64,000 bases of DNA from Macrobrachium rosenbergii (GCF_040412425.1 NC_089749.1:34563570-34627569); one strand, 5' to 3'; positions 12,519-24,110 are shown, counted from the first letter of the stretch. Translations and numbers: made by a program. The notes: generated by a model not told the origin, from the sequence alone.

Positions 12519-13470
12519 TGCACTTACCTGAAGTATTTCATATAACCAAAGATTTTGACTTGTAACTAAAGTGTTCTAATTATTAAGATAAGGAGATAAA
12601 TGATAATGGAAACTTTAATAGGCACACAGATTTGGGTGAATATCATCTAAACATTTGAAGTTTTATATTGAGTAGCACAGGAATTAATTTAATTAAATAA
12701 ACCAGAAAAAATCATATTCATGGTTTAAACCAAAAAACCATGGTTTTTGGTTTTTTAAAAAAACATAAACAAACATAATTTACAAAACCATATATCAAAT
12801 TACCCTATACAGTACATAACAAAGCACAAGTACTGCTGATTAACGTGCTCACTGACCCAAGAGGGAGAATAAAAAAAGGAATAAACTCAAACATAAAACG
12901 TATAGAGGAAATAAGGATATGCACTGACTTCCTAACACATTCATTCAATAATTAATTAATAGCCAAACACCAAAAACACTTGAGAAATGAGTCACAAAAA
13001 GAAAAGAAAAACAATAAATTAGCACTTAGCCGACTGACAATAAGTGAAGTTTAGTTCCATCTAATAGGATTAGAAAGAAAAGCTAATACAGTATAGGGGC
13101 TTATAGTAATCTTGATAATAACTAACAAGAAAATTGTTATCAACAAAGTTGAACCACTTAACAAGAAGAAATTGCTGCAGACTTGTGGATCCAGGTGGTG
13201 CATATGCAGTACTGCTTGTATTCTTTTACTCTGTTAGACAAAAGACTGCAGTGTATGGGGCATTCAAAGACCATGGATGTTGGCTGAATGGGAGTGATGG
13301 GTTTGTGGTGGACCAAAAGCATTTCATGGCCAAATCAAATAAAAAAAATTCTGAGATCATTCAAATGAAAGTGGGTAACAACTGTGATTGGAGTGATAAA
13401 GGTCTACTATCTCACTTCATAAAGTGAGATACACTTTCAATTGAAAAATAAACAACTAGTGTGTCCTCAC
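12519..13470. other. Non-coding AT-rich stretch 3' of exon 13471-13625
   Basis: Contains a small palindrome-rich patch near 12720-12760 (AACCATGGTTT-like). An open frame of 97 codons lies on the plus strand at 13134-13427. The frame has no recognised domain and is antisense to the host gene's intron. No convincing C-terminal CCDC124 exon was found here. Confidence 0.4.
13134..13427 (+). CDS. Orphan open frame, 97 codons, unrecognised
   Basis: Starts MLSTKLNHLTRRNCCRLVDP and ends LLSHFIK. I recognise no domain, signal peptide or family. It has no supporting splice sites and lies antisense within the host gene region. It is most likely a chance frame or a worn transposon piece, and is listed only because it is unusually long for the surrounding AT-rich sequence. 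Confidence 0.12.
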   Translation: MLSTKLNHLTRRNCCRLVDPGGAYAVLLVFFYSVRQKTAVYGAFKDHGCWLNGSDGFVVDQKHFMAKSNKKNSEIIQMKVGNNCDWSDKGLLSHFIK

Positions 13471-13625
13471 CTCAAAGCAGCTACAGCAGCATCAATGCCA
13501 CTGGCCGAAATTACATCATCATCCAATCTATTGAGGTTCTCAACCAATGGAATATCTGTAACAGACTGATTGAGTTCCTTCTCTTCTTCATGTTTCCTTT
13601 CAGCCTCTCTCTGTTCAACATTCTT
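13471..13625 (-). CDS. CCDC124-like protein, third visible coding exon
   Basis: An exon of 51 codons plus two bases encodes KNVEQREAERKHEEEKELNQ, then TDIPLVENLNRLDDDVISAS and GIDAAVAAL. The P-L-E-N-x-N-R motif and the following I-D-A-x-A-x-L match the middle of CCDC124. The acceptor is TTTTTGCAG (AG at 13626-13627) and the donor is GAG|GTGAGG (13465-13470). It ends in phase 2, so a further exon encoding the conserved C-terminal region must follow. Confidence 0.88.
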
Positions 13626-14480
13626 CTGCAAAAATAAAGAGCCTTTACTATTAAACAAAAATTACTAAATAAAGACAATATTAAACAAATGTTTGAGTCT
13701 GAACAATTTTATTTACTTCAGTGTCTTCCACACAGAAGAAGCAGGTTTAAAACAACATTAATTTTATACTACTGTATTGCTCTACTGACTGGTGTAGTGT
13801 TAACTGAAGAAACAAGTCTTGTGTCTTCTTTCAGAAAAATATCATACAGTAGAGGAAGACCATTATTCTATATACCATGAACATCATTTATAAATGACAA
13901 GTCAAAAAATTTGCAGAAAAAATACACACATTAACAGGAGGGGACTCCCAGGTACAATTTGCAGTTTGTCTTTACACAGTTAATTTAAATTTTGTATAAC
14001 CATTAAATATATAAGCCTAACTTTACTTACAGAATCACAACTCCAATGATAAGTCATTGCAGTAAATAAAGGATTCACTAACAAGTAATAGAGACATGGC
14101 AAACATTAAACACTATTTTCCTACTGTGCAAATAAAAATTTAACATATGAGTAATATTAAGTTACTGTTTATTACAGAGATTCTAATGCATTTGTAATTA
14201 AATGCCCATATACTGTGCTTAACCCTGTTGGTCCAGGATATTTCACATAAGAATTGCTGTTAGCTTTATTGTACTGTTAAGGAATTCCAGTATGGTAAAA
14301 GTAGGTCATAAACAACTAACTGGCAACTCATCTGCCCTTAGTTCAGTGCATGGGTGGGAACTTGGAAGGCTGCATACCATAGATTTTCAATGGTAGATGC
14401 TACTCATCCCTCATCTCTGCCCAGTAGGTTACACTTCATTCCTGGACACTACCTAATGTTAGGCATAAAAAACCAAAGAC
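13626..14480. other. Intron sequence, nothing recognised
   Basis: AT-rich intron between the exons at 13471-13625 and 21111-21245, before the Penelope-like remnant begins. Short frames occur but have no support. Confidence 0.5.
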
Positions 14481-14579
14481 GTCATTGACAGAAGGTGAAA
14501 TATCTCGACAACTGAAGTTCTATGAAACAGAAGATATCTTGCCAGTGAGATTTAAAGATTCTGCTCACAGAAATTAAAA

Positions 14580-15520
14580 AGTTACAAAGATATTAGAATT
14601 ATGCAAGCTGACAAAGGGGGTCTGCATTGTTATCATGAATAGTTCAGAATATAGCAAAAAAATGTACAGGCTACTAGATGATGAAACTAGGGTGGTGACA
14701 AGAAAAAGAGAATCCTCCCACAGTCCAAAAGCTTCAGAATGCCTTCAACAGAATGTGAAGAAAATAATCAGTAAACTCTGTAATGGACACACTGTGCAAT
14801 AAATTATTCTCAAGAAAACTACCTGAACTTGCATACATATAGTGAGCCCCAAAATACACAAGGATGGCTGCCCAGGAGCCCCTATTGTTTGGACTATGAA
14901 ATCTCCCAACAAAAACCTAGCTTTGGTTAGCTGGAGAATGAGGAATATACTTAGGTAAATTTTCAGAATCACATTTTAAACATTCAGTAGATTTCATAGA
15001 GAAAGTTAAGAACAAGAATATAAAGGGACATATGGTTAGCATTTTGATGTAGTAGCTTTAAATAAATGTCCCTTTAGATAAAGTTTTAGAATTTTTACAA
15101 ACTAAGCATATTCTTGGGCATTTTCAATCCAAACATAAAAATAAGTGTCTTCCTGGAGTTGATCAAATTATGTGTTAGTGATACTTATTTTACGTTTGAG
15201 AGACAAGTATACAAACAGAAATATGGAGTATTTATGGGGTCCTCATTATCACCAATACTTGCTAATATAAATCTGGAATATTTTGAGACTAATCTAGTTC
15301 CTAATAATTAATGTCCCTAACTTGAAATTGAAAGGTTGGTGGAGATATGTGGATGATATTTTGCCATTCTGCAGGGTGATGAAATTTGAAATAGAAACTT
15401 TTCTAAAATACTCAATAGTTTTGATAACAATATCAATTCACTTTAGAAAAAGTAACGATAATAAACTATCATTTTTAGACATCTTGATAGAAAGGAAAGA
15501 AACAGGATATGAATAAAGCA
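14580..15520 (+). pseudogene. Penelope-like reverse transcriptase, broken
   Basis: Moving 5' to 3' there are traces of YLGKFSESHFKHSVDFIEKV near 14955. After that, one frame carries YFTFERQVYKQKYGVFMGSS with SLSPILANINLEYFE (fingers/palm, 15180-15290). The next frame has WWRYVDDILPF (catalytic YVDD, near 15340) and LSFLDILIERKETGYE. These motifs are specific to Penelope-like RTs. A stop after LVPNN separates the two main frames. Confidence 0.78.
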
Positions 15521-15739
15521 CATATATAAAGCCTATTTTAATACACACAAACTCGTATATTCATTTCTTCTCTTTTCACAGTCATGATATAAAAATGGGT
15601 GTTCTAACAGGTTTATTTCTCAGGGCAATGAGAAGTTAGTGAATTGACCCTTGTAAGATAGATAAAGAAATCAATTACACTGATAAAAGCTTTGATACAT
15701 TAGCATACCTGGAATGGTTCAGAAAAGGGCAGCCCTCAA

Positions 15740-16245
15740 CAAAGCTAGGAGGATACTTTTTTTAGGAAAATTCAGAGTACATGGAATACAGAAAACAAGA
15801 AAATAGTTTCCCACCCTTATATGCCTAAAAATGAAACAAATTACATCAAAAATGAAAGAAATTAAATATAAACTTGTGTAAACCTTTGACAAACCGTCAA
15901 AAACAAAGTATGTAAAAATAAGGTTGGAAACAAAGATAGTAATGCAGATGATGTCAGGGAGTGGGACATAATTAATTGCAACAATTGTGTTGAGACAAAT
16001 ATGTGGGTGAAACTGGCAAGGGAAAGGACTAGAAGCCCAGAACACAGGAGGGCAGTACAACTCAACTCACAGGGGAGTGCTATCAGCTAGGCATTGTTGG
16101 GAAAAGGACCATAGGATGGATTTTAAAAACAGTAGGCTTATATAGAAAAAAGCAATAACATCAGTCATTAAAGGAGGTAGTGGAAGGGATACTCATCAGA
16201 CAGGTTAAAGTGATAGAAGAAACAAAGGATTTACCTCAGAAGATC
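15740..16245 (+). pseudogene. Penelope-like GIY-YIG endonuclease, broken
   Basis: Frame-shifted traces of a Y/W-VGETG-like motif (about 15995-16020), EHRRAVQLNS (about 16040-16070) and HCWEKDHRMDFKN (about 16093-16130) follow the RT. They end with VVEGILIRQVKVIEETKDL. In intact elements this domain nicks the target. Here several stops interrupt it. Confidence 0.6.
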
Positions 16246-16560
16246 CCACGACTCCTCCGATCTTGCATAGTGACAATGAAGCTACAGATCGACCCTTCTG
16301 ACCTGGGTTGGGAGGTCTCCTGGAGGATCATCAGGTGGATGGTGACTATCAGCATACCACAGGATTAATCAATTTCCACTGACCTTTCAGATCTAAATAT
16401 CAAACCTCCAGAAGAGAGAGACAACATTAACAACTCTCAAGAGAATGGAAACCAAGACAGCCATCATATAAATGACAGCACAGGAGCCCTAGTTCCAGAA
16501 GATTGCTGGGCCTTGAACCAGCCTGGGAGTTACCTCATCTCTTGAAAAAGGTCACAGTTA
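16246..16560. other. No gene seen; possible 3' tail of the Penelope-like copy
   Basis: The Penelope-like frame fades out here. The rest has mixed composition, with no repeat or gene identified before the decayed satellite element. Confidence 0.35.
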
Positions 16561-18360
16561 GGGCCGCTTAGTTTTAAGATAAAATTTCAGTTTTTGTCCT
16601 TTTTCTCATTGAATGTCAAGTTTAGATGATCATTGAACTGACTAGTGATTTTATACCAAATAATTATGGTATGAAAAAAAAAAAGATGAGTATAATTGTA
16701 TTTGGACTGTGATAATACTGTTAAAGCTAATCAGTTAATTTTTTTTTGGACTGTACACTTTTGAATTTTGAAATAACAAATAAAACAATTGATGAAACAC
16801 ACCAGTATTTTAAAGAGCATGTTGCTGGCCAAGCTCCAGTTACAGGTAATAGGAAACATGATAGGATGTGGGCCTGAGGGAACTTTCCAATTGCAAATGC
16901 CATTTGATTAATATTACTAGAAAATAAGTTTTTAGCTAACATTTTTAAAACTGTACAGAATCCAAAGAAACAGGAATTATTCTTCTTGCATTTTTACAAA
17001 ACATCTAAAAATATGTAAAAACTAAAACAAAATTTTTGTTGTATTCAAGAAAACATTTTGTTATATAACAGCTTTAAAACGAATAATATGCATGAAACAA
17101 GTAACTACAGTTGATCCCTCAGAAATGCTAGCGGATTTTAGGGACCACAGCCCCAGCATGGAAGGTTAAAATTTTTCAAATAATTCACCATAAATCTAAA
17201 CATGCTTATAACTTTCCATTTTAATTGCAAACACCAAGGACCCAAGGATTAAAATTGTTACTATAACTGAATTTTTTAATTGCTCAAACACCAGATATAG
17301 TTAAACTATCATCCTAAAAGGTTGATTTTTTTATTTATCGTTATTTAATATAATTTCAAAATGGTAAAATAAAAGCATGATTTATTTTTATTCCAATCAC
17401 TGCAATATCATTTCAATACAGTATTTTCATAGTTCAAACACCAAATATACCTTAAAATAAAATGCTTAGAAATGCTAGGATTTTTAATAGTACAAACATT
17501 TTTTCAAAAACACATAAATCGAAATATTCACAGTCATTTCTGTTTAAGCAGAACACTGCCTAAATGATTGATTGTTACTAAAATTAACAATTTTCGCTTC
17601 GAGAACTCACACAAAAAGATCTGGGACCGAATGTTAAAATTTTGTCAGTTAAAATTTAAAGAAAATGGTCAACAAAACAGTTACAGCTCAAAATTTTTTA
17701 TAACAAATCTGAAAACATCCTGCCTCATTTTGAGACACTTTAGTGACTGGGACTTTACAAAACGGGAAAAAATTCACGACCTGTTGTCCCTCAAGAAATG
17801 CCAAACAGAATAAGGAAAAAGTTTTTTCAAAAATTTACGGATGCCCCTCAGGACCCAGAATTCCAGAGGGCAATCAGAATGCACGGGATGGGCCTGCTGC
17901 AGTTCTCATCAGTAATAGATCCAACAACTTAGAGTGCGCTAAAAATGTGAACAAATTGGCTGCTGGGTCCTTCTCAACATCCAAGAAAAAGTTGTCTCAC
18001 ACGCTGACTTCATCAAAAGGATTAAAAGAGTTTGGGAGATAATTCGTCCTGTTGGCACAAATCCGCAAAAGGCCAAAGTTCTGCAAAACGGAGGTCAAAA
18101 ATTGCTCCACGGCGTCTGCTGATGCTGTGACAATACAGAACAGATGCCTTGCTGACAGGTTGGGAGGACATTTAAACAAATCATCAGGTCCAGGGAGGTG
18201 ATCAGCATCCCTCAAGGCATTTTATTTCAATTTTCTGCAAGCTGATGGCTATTTTTCTGTATTTAAAAAAAATTTTCAAACCTCCAGAAGAGTCCACTTG
18301 ACAACCAACAGACAATATCCCACATCAAGAGCGTTGGGATCCATTACCTTTAAGGGTTAA
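16561..18360. mobile_element. TTAA satellite element, decayed (copy 2)
   Basis: The right end, TTTAAGGGTTAA (TTAA at 18357-18360), matches the other satellite elements. Internal landmarks shared with them include GCTTAGTTTTAAGAT near 16566 and GCTGGGTCCTTCTC near 17963; the latter is also at about 48489. The left end is eroded and no inverted partner is seen. The monomers are strongly diverged, so this is the oldest of the three copies. It abuts the truncated 5' edge of the DIRS copy starting at 18361. Confidence 0.65.
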
Positions 18361-18880
18361 TATGGTAATGCAAGCCATCCTTCCGATGGCGCAAGCAAAA
18401 AAGTGGCACGTCTGCAATTCACCTCACAGGGGGTCTCAATGTAATAGCAGATTCTCAATCAAGGAAAATGACAGCCTCAACAGAGTGGATGCTGGACAAC
18501 CACTCTTTTCAAACAATAGCCAGCATGCTTCCATAACCAGAAGTGGACCTGTTCGCCATGTACTAGAATCACGAACTCCTGATATATGTGTCTCCGAACC
18601 TGGACAGTAAAGCAACAGCAAGAGATGCCTTCCTAAAGACTGGAACAAGGAGAGGATGATATTTCTTTCCTCCATTGTCCCAGATTTCGAAGGTTTTGCA
18701 CAAACTTCTAACCTTCAAAGGAACAGTTTACTTAAATGCCCCAAATTGGCCAAACAGGTATTGGCTCCTATTACAATACTTCAACAACGGACGAAAAGAT
18801 CAATTCCACTATCGTTCGGTGTTCTATCCCAGACAGTAGGAGGGAAAGTCGCTTATGCATCCTCCTTTCTGAGCCGAGAC
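18361..18880 (+). pseudogene. DIRS I RNase H / methyltransferase-like region
   Basis: Across frameshifts the plus strand gives NVIADSQSRK, EVDLFAM and DAFLKDWNKER. These align with the equivalent parts of the other DIRS copies here (NVIADSLSR and VDLFATESN in copy A). In active elements this region removes the RNA template during cDNA synthesis. Confidence 0.65.
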
Positions 18881-18939
18881 CTTCACGTATAGATTTTTTA
18901 AAAATATCTATCGTGATAATTACTCACCTAACATTGCTA

Positions 18940-19770
18940 GGTACCTAGTGCAAAAATTACAGACATCATCTGTTCAACAATACCAGTCCGTATGGAAGAG
19001 ATGGTTAGATTATATCCATACTGAGAGCCCAGTTGAGATTTCTATAGAAACACTTTATTTGTCTTATATATATACCCTTTTGAAGACAAATGCCTTGCAG
19101 TTACAACAGTCATGGCATACAAGGCTGCATCAACATAACCCATGCTTAATGGATTAGGGATTGACTCCAGTACAGAAGTTGTCACTTCCCTTCTGCAGTC
19201 TTTTGCTCTACAAAGGCCCACTCTTGAAAGGCTTCCAATTACTTGGTCCCTAAAACGGCGATCTTCTTGATTGCATTAGCATCAGTGAACTGGGCTCTCT
19301 TAGGTGGGGACGATGCATCATGCAAATAGATGACCATCAATTATTATTGTCCCCTGGCCCATCATTCCTGGCCAAGAATAAGGATCCTTTAAAATGGAAA
19401 TCTATTCTTATAAGAAAACTCAGTTTAGCAGACAAGACATTATGCCCAGTCCAAGCACTGAAGGTTTACCTAGAAGTCAAGGCAAACATCCCAGAAGGTC
19501 CTATTTTCCTACACCCTAGCACAAACTAACCACTCTCCCTACAAGGGCTGAGAATGATTGTAGTGTTTCTCATTAAAAAGGCAAATCCACACTCCTTTCC
19601 TAGGTCACATGATGTTAGGAAAGTATTTCGTTGTCCTTCTTCAGAAATATCTCTTTCAAAGAAGGCTCCGAATGTACAGGGTGGTCATCAGTTAAATTAC
19701 TGCCACATGCTCAAACAAAGTCGACTACACTGTGCATCAGTAGGTGGCATGGCTAGTCTTAACCCCTAGG
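18940..19770 (+). pseudogene. DIRS I tyrosine recombinase, broken
   Basis: Frames carry SVQQYQSVWKRWLDYIHTES (N-terminal SAM-like part), SPGPSFLAKNKDPLKWKSIL, TLCPVQALKVYLEVK and SHDVRKVF. The last retains the HxxR motif of tyrosine recombinases. DIRS elements use this enzyme instead of an integrase, to insert circular DNA. At least three frame breaks are present. Confidence 0.75.
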
Positions 19771-20059
19771 TGCTATGGCAGAAAAACCAGGGGTCTTATT
19801 GACAGTGAGTATGCTAACTATCGCTGGGAGGGGCGACAGTACTGCAATCAAACCCAGCATGCTTAGGTAAGCCACTGTAGAACTACATCCTAAAACATAA
19901 GTTCGTGTATAGTTTCTTGTTCCTTGGTACCAAAACCTGAAGAGTATTTGGAACAAAGAATGGGACTTGAAATATGTGGCTTGACCTCGGACCAGAAATG
20001 TTATTTTCTTTGGGGTGTTGGGATTAAAAATGTGAGAGCTTAAGCCTTTTTCGTCACCT

Positions 20060-20165
20060 GTCAATTTCTTTGTAAAGTTCCTTGAGGATGAAACAAGGAC
20101 TACGCTAAAAAAACAGCTTTTGATGTAGGAAAACCTATTTTTGGTAGTCGCCGCTGAGTCCTCAA
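20060..20165 (+). repeat. DIRS I internal complementary region
   Basis: From 20111, AACAGCTTTTGATGTAGG and the following 40 bases are the reverse complement of the element's right end (about 20528-20583). The part before 20110 should be complementary to the missing left end. Such a joined complement of both ends is typical of DIRS. Confidence 0.65.
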
Positions 20166-20519
20166 AACCTCCCACTTCCCTGACGAAAAGGCATGAGATT
20201 TAGGCAAGGGATCATCCTGCATTGACCAACAGAGAGTAAAGGCTCCTTGGTCTTTTAACAGCCCGGTTGTAAAGAAGAGGGCAGATGCTCATGTGCAATA
20301 GTCACTTCTCTTTCTTGCAGGTTCATTTGACGTTGGGAAAACTGGGTTCAGCTTCGCTGAAGATGAGGGAAGTGGCCTCTTATCTTTGAGTCCATTATAT
20401 ACCCCATCACGTGTTATAATGTTAATCATTACGACACAATACCTGGCCAAAAAAACCAACTAGAAGAGAATTCTTTGATATTAGTTTGGTCACCGTGGAG
20501 CTCTGGTAGACCATGGAAG

Positions 20520-20583
20520 GTAACTCCTTGAGGACTCAACAGCGACTACCAAAAATAGGCTTTTCCTATATCAAAACCTGTTT
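20520..20583 (+). repeat. DIRS I right terminal repeat
   Basis: AGGACTCAACAGCGACTACC and the following 30 bases form an inverted partner to 20111-20165. It ends near 20583. Confidence 0.6.
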
Positions 20584-20687
20584 TATCAACATAACAAAAA
20601 TGATTTAATTTATTATATATATGCTCAATACAATTTGTATAAGATTATATTTGCAACACAGAATTATGAAAGTCATCAATTAATATA

Positions 20688-20965
20688 CAGTCAACCCTAG
20701 GTATTTGCAGGGGATGCATACCACAATCCTGCCCCCCGAATAGCTAAAATCCGCGAATACTTGACGCCCCTCTAAAAACGCTTATAACTGCCTACTTTGA
20801 TAGTTCAAACACCATAAAACCTTTAAAAATTCTTATACCTGAGTATTTTAATAGTTTTATCACAAAAAGTGTATTTAGTCATGAGAATGATATGAAAATA
20901 ATGTGTATATACATTCCACAGAAAAATCCACAAATCCGGAACCATGAATAGGCGGGGGTCCACTG
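20688..20965. mobile_element. MITE with TA target, CAGTSAACCC family (copy 1)
   Basis: The left end is CAGTCAACCCTAGGTATTTG. The right end is an imperfect inverted partner ending GGCGGGGGTCCACTG. Both are flanked by TA. About 278 bp with no coding capacity. A second copy lies at 49695-50044. Confidence 0.7.
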
Positions 20966-21110
20966 TAATGCACATTTATTTTATGTTGCATAAAAATTGT
21001 TATAAATCTGTACTATATAGTAAATGCGAACTGCAGCCTATATACAGTACATCCATTTCACTAAACCAGTTTGGATGAAAATTTTTCTTCAAATTTTAAT
21101 GTCTGATTAC

Positions 21111-21245
21111 CTGAAGCTGGAACTGTGTTAACTTTTGGGGTGTAGGTACAACTTTGGGAGTAGAAGAGTCCTCTTCATTTTTGGCTAAAGCTCGTAGTTC
21201 TGCTTTCTTTTCCAAGTCGGCCTGACGTTTCTTCTCGCGTTCATC
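21111..21245 (-). CDS. CCDC124-like protein, second visible coding exon
   Basis: An exon of 45 codons encodes DEREKKRQADLEKKAELRAL and then NEEDSSTPKVVPTPQKLTQF. The charged stretch continues the N-terminal coiled coil of CCDC124, and the Ser/Thr/Pro segment matches the variable linker. The acceptor is TTTTTAG (AG at 21246-21247) and the donor is CAG|GTAATC (21105-21110). Phase 0 on both sides fits the previous exon. It is unbroken by stops. Confidence 0.85.
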
Positions 21246-21711
21246 CTAAAAATTAAGAAGAGAAACACAGTGAACAACAACAGCTAAATATCTGACTGGT
21301 CCATCAACTTAATGGACCTCAACTTACTGGATTTCATTACTCATCAGATGCACCATCCTGTTTGGTAAACAAAAAAAGGTAGTTTGTACATTAGCATTTT
21401 TGGTTTTGCAAGTAAAGTATGTATCATTATTTCTTGTGTGTCAAAAGCTTAAACTGCTGTGTTTAAAACAGTTACATAATGCAATACAACTATTACATTA
21501 TGCAATACAGTAGTTGTATTATATCAAAAGTAATTCTAAAAGTGAGTGTTACTCTTTGTTCATCTGACAATCACATGCTTGGAGATTCTTGGATATTTAA
21601 GTAAGTGTAACTGTATACATATATGAGCTGTACCCATACTTCAGAATAGGCAATCACACTACTGCTAATCACTGTTAATCAAACATATAAAAACAGTTTC
21701 TTACATTTCTT

Positions 21712-22379
21712 TTAAGGGGCACGCCTACACCATAAGGCCCCATTATAGTGTAAATGACTGTTTTTACCTTAAGATTGAAAGGATCTGCTTCAAATTTTTA
21801 CCACTTATTCTACAACTAATAATGAAAATTCTCTTGAGGGGAAATTTAGAAATTCAACCTCTAAGTCATTTGTTTTGAAATTGAAAAAATCATGGCATCA
21901 CTTTTCAAAATTAATATGCAAAATTAAAAGTGGCACAGAGAAGTGATTTTTCCGATGACAAAATAAAGATATGTAGTTATACTACACTTTGTAAAAGTTT
22001 CACTGAATTTGGTTCAGTCTTCTTGGAGAAATAAGCATTTAGTTTTGAATAAAGTAACTTTTGAGAAAACAGCAAAACAGAAAAATTTTTGTACCTTCAA
22101 AAATCCTGAGAGAATCTGGGCATTTTGAGCAAGTTATCCCTATATCATTATAACCCATTTTCTCTGACACATACCATTGAGAGAAAGGGATATTTTAGTG
22201 AATGAATTATTTTTGAATAAATTATTTTCACACTTGTCTTACATGCTTTTTTTACAATTTGTCGATCACAGTGCCGTACAAGCGATGAACAAAACTGTCC
22301 ATGAACCAATCTAAATACAATTTGTTGTTCGCAATGCCATACAAAAGATGAACAAAACTGTCCACGAACCAATCTAAAA
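21712..22379. mobile_element. TTAA-flanked element, left part
   Basis: Begins TTAAGGGGCACGCC. Its inverted partner, GGCATGCCCCTTAA, is at 30571-30584. The interior carries 63-bp tandem units that continue after the DIRS A insertion at 22380. Together with 30291-30584 it made an element of about 960 bp. The TTAA target recalls piggyBac, but the GGGG end is unlike the CCC end of the other families, so the superfamily is uncertain. Confidence 0.6.
22254..22379. repeat. 63-bp tandem repeat split by DIRS A
   Basis: Two units contain AAGATGAACAAAACTGTCC or AAGCGATGAACAAAACTGTCC followed by GAACCAATCTAAA. A third unit (AAGCGATGAACAAAATTGTC...CCAATCTAAA) appears at about 30430-30468, on the far side of DIRS A. 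DIRS A therefore landed inside the array. Confidence 0.75.
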
Positions 22380-22846
22380 GGGATTTTGACAAAGGAAAAA
22401 TCTATTTCTGGGTGAAGGCCTGTGTCGCTCAGTGAAATGTCCCTATACAGCACACATTTCTAGGTATAAATATTGCTAGATATACCAGAGAAAAAAACCA
22501 ATAGGATGCCAGAGTTACTACCTCTGGATCGATACATCCTAATAGGATGTCGGTATGTCATCTAGGAAAAAGAGTGGAAGCCACTACCACAGACACTTAA
22601 CCCAATAGACTCCTCCTCACCAAAACCCCTCTGCCTAAGAGGTGCGATACAACGGTCCCACCACCGCTACTACTAATTCTACCCACAATGCACCATCCCG
22701 AAATAGCACCCAAGCTTTTTGGCTAGATCAGGGTGGGAAATAAAGAGAGGGATGGGTTCACTAAGCGACACAGGCCTTCACCCAGAAATAGATTTTCCTT
22801 TGTCAAAATCCCTTTTCTGGGCTTGTCCTGTGTCGCTGAGTGAAAT
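22380..22846 (-). repeat. DIRS A 3' terminal repeat and internal complementary region
   Basis: The element edge GGGATTTTGACAAAGGAAAA (22380) is repeated as its reverse complement ending at 22812. Directly after, TTTTCTGGGCTTGTCCTGTG (22813 on) is the reverse complement of the far end of the element (30256-30290). The ICR is thus an exact copy of the joined ends at 22812/22813. DIRS replication uses this to close its circular cDNA. Confidence 0.9.
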
Positions 22847-23333
22847 AGTAGCAGAGAATTGACTAAAAGAAGCTTGTAAATTTAAAAAGGATTAATGTAT
22901 TAAGGATAAAATAAAATTTTTATTTTGAATATGCTTTTTACTAATCCAGAAAAGCAAATATAAAAATAAATTAGTACAAAAGGACAATAACTAACTTAAT
23001 TAATGCAAAATAATGTGGTTACAATCTTAAGATTAATAAACAAACTAGTAACCATCACCTATAAAACAATGTTTAGTGAAAACTTAACAACTAAGGTGAT
23101 AAAGCAAAGCCAGGAATGGATTGAGAAGCAACCCAAACCCAGACAGCAAAATAGGAAGTTATTTTTCTTGGGAATACAAGCGAGGCAGGTAGGTGAGAAG
23201 TACCAACTGGTAGGGCAAGCAAAATACAACAATTACAATTACAAATTACCAACAATAAAATATTATAAAACAATATTAGGCTGACTCTGGAGAAACAATG
23301 TTCCCTGCAGCGACAGCAGAAAACTTCAAAGCC

Positions 23334-24110
23334 TCAAGGATTTGAGATAATGACGTTTAAAAACTCTAGGGGATTTCCAGCCAGTATATTTTTAATTTCC
23401 TCAAAATTCATGTGTTGGAAATAATTAACTGAGGTGGCTACAGCCCGGATATCATGGACCTGGGGGATTGAATCCGGATTAGCTTGTTTAATAAAATAAA
23501 GTATTTGTTGCCTAATGCCATTCAAGGAAATGGTTCCACCATTTTCTCTAACAAAAAGTGGACCTGAAGACCTCTGAGAGGTTCTCTCTAGGTAGGCTTT
23601 TAATGTGACCACCGGACATAAGGAGGGATCTTCTAAAAGGGGTATTATCTTCCAGGGAGACCACCTAATTAGAGGATCTTCATTCTTGGCTAGAAACATT
23701 TGATCTGGAGAGAGTAGAACCTCTCTCCTGATGGGAGAAATCCACATGATTCGGCTCTCTAGAAAGGGCTGACAGTTCAGAGATTCTAGCTCCTGAAGCC
23801 AGGCTAATTAAAAACAAAGTTTTTCTAAGAAGAGTCGAATAAGGGCAAGACTCATTATTTGTGTCTGAGGCTAACTTTAATACATCGTTTAAAAACCAAG
23901 AAACCGTTTTAGGACGGGTTGTTGGTCTAAGACGGGCACAAGCTTTAGGAATAGATGAAAAGTATGAGTCCGTCAGATCAATATTAAATCCCCAAAGGAA
24001 TACTTTCTTTAAGGCAGATTTAGTTGTAGAAATTGTACTAGCTGCCAGACCTTTGTCAAAAAGGGTCTTAAAAATGAGATCGTAAGATTAGTAGTCATAG
24101 TATGAACGTC
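23334..24110 (-). pseudogene. DIRS A tyrosine recombinase, partial
   Basis: An open frame at 23747-23334 gives SPDQMFLAKNEDPLIR, SLCPVVTLKAYLERTS and VHDIRAVATSVNYFQHMNF. The HxxR box is intact (HDIR). Upstream frames up to about 24110 carry more of the N-terminal part but are interrupted. The catalytic tyrosine would lie beyond the HxxR box and is not confidently placed. Confidence 0.8.

Larger units (their letters stand above)
14480..16245 (+). mobile_element. Penelope-like retroelement remnant
   Basis: A plus-strand, frame-broken copy. The reverse transcriptase region is followed by traces of a C-terminal GIY-YIG endonuclease, the domain order of Penelope/Neptune-type elements. No terminal repeats were identified. 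Many stops and frameshifts make it inactive. It lies in the 7.5-kb CCDC124 intron, antisense to the gene. Confidence 0.75.
18361..20583 (+). mobile_element. DIRS-type retrotransposon I, 5'-truncated
   Basis: The order is RNase H/methyltransferase-like region, tyrosine recombinase, internal complementary region and right terminal repeat, all on the plus strand. The Gag and RT regions are absent. The 5' break coincides exactly with the TTAA of the satellite element. All frames are interrupted. This is the only DIRS copy in the window in plus orientation, antisense to CCDC124. Confidence 0.75.

Noticed and set aside
12342..12545. Open frame of 67 codons with a long Leu-Ser run
   Set aside because: It is the translation of the (CT)n and (CA)n microsatellite.
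15719..16060. 113-codon hydrophobic frame on the minus strand
   Set aside because: It is the antisense shadow of the Penelope-like GIY-YIG region.
22148..22453. Open frame of 101 codons on the minus strand
   Set aside because: It spans the 63-bp repeats and the DIRS A edge and has repeated residues; an artefact of tandem repeats.
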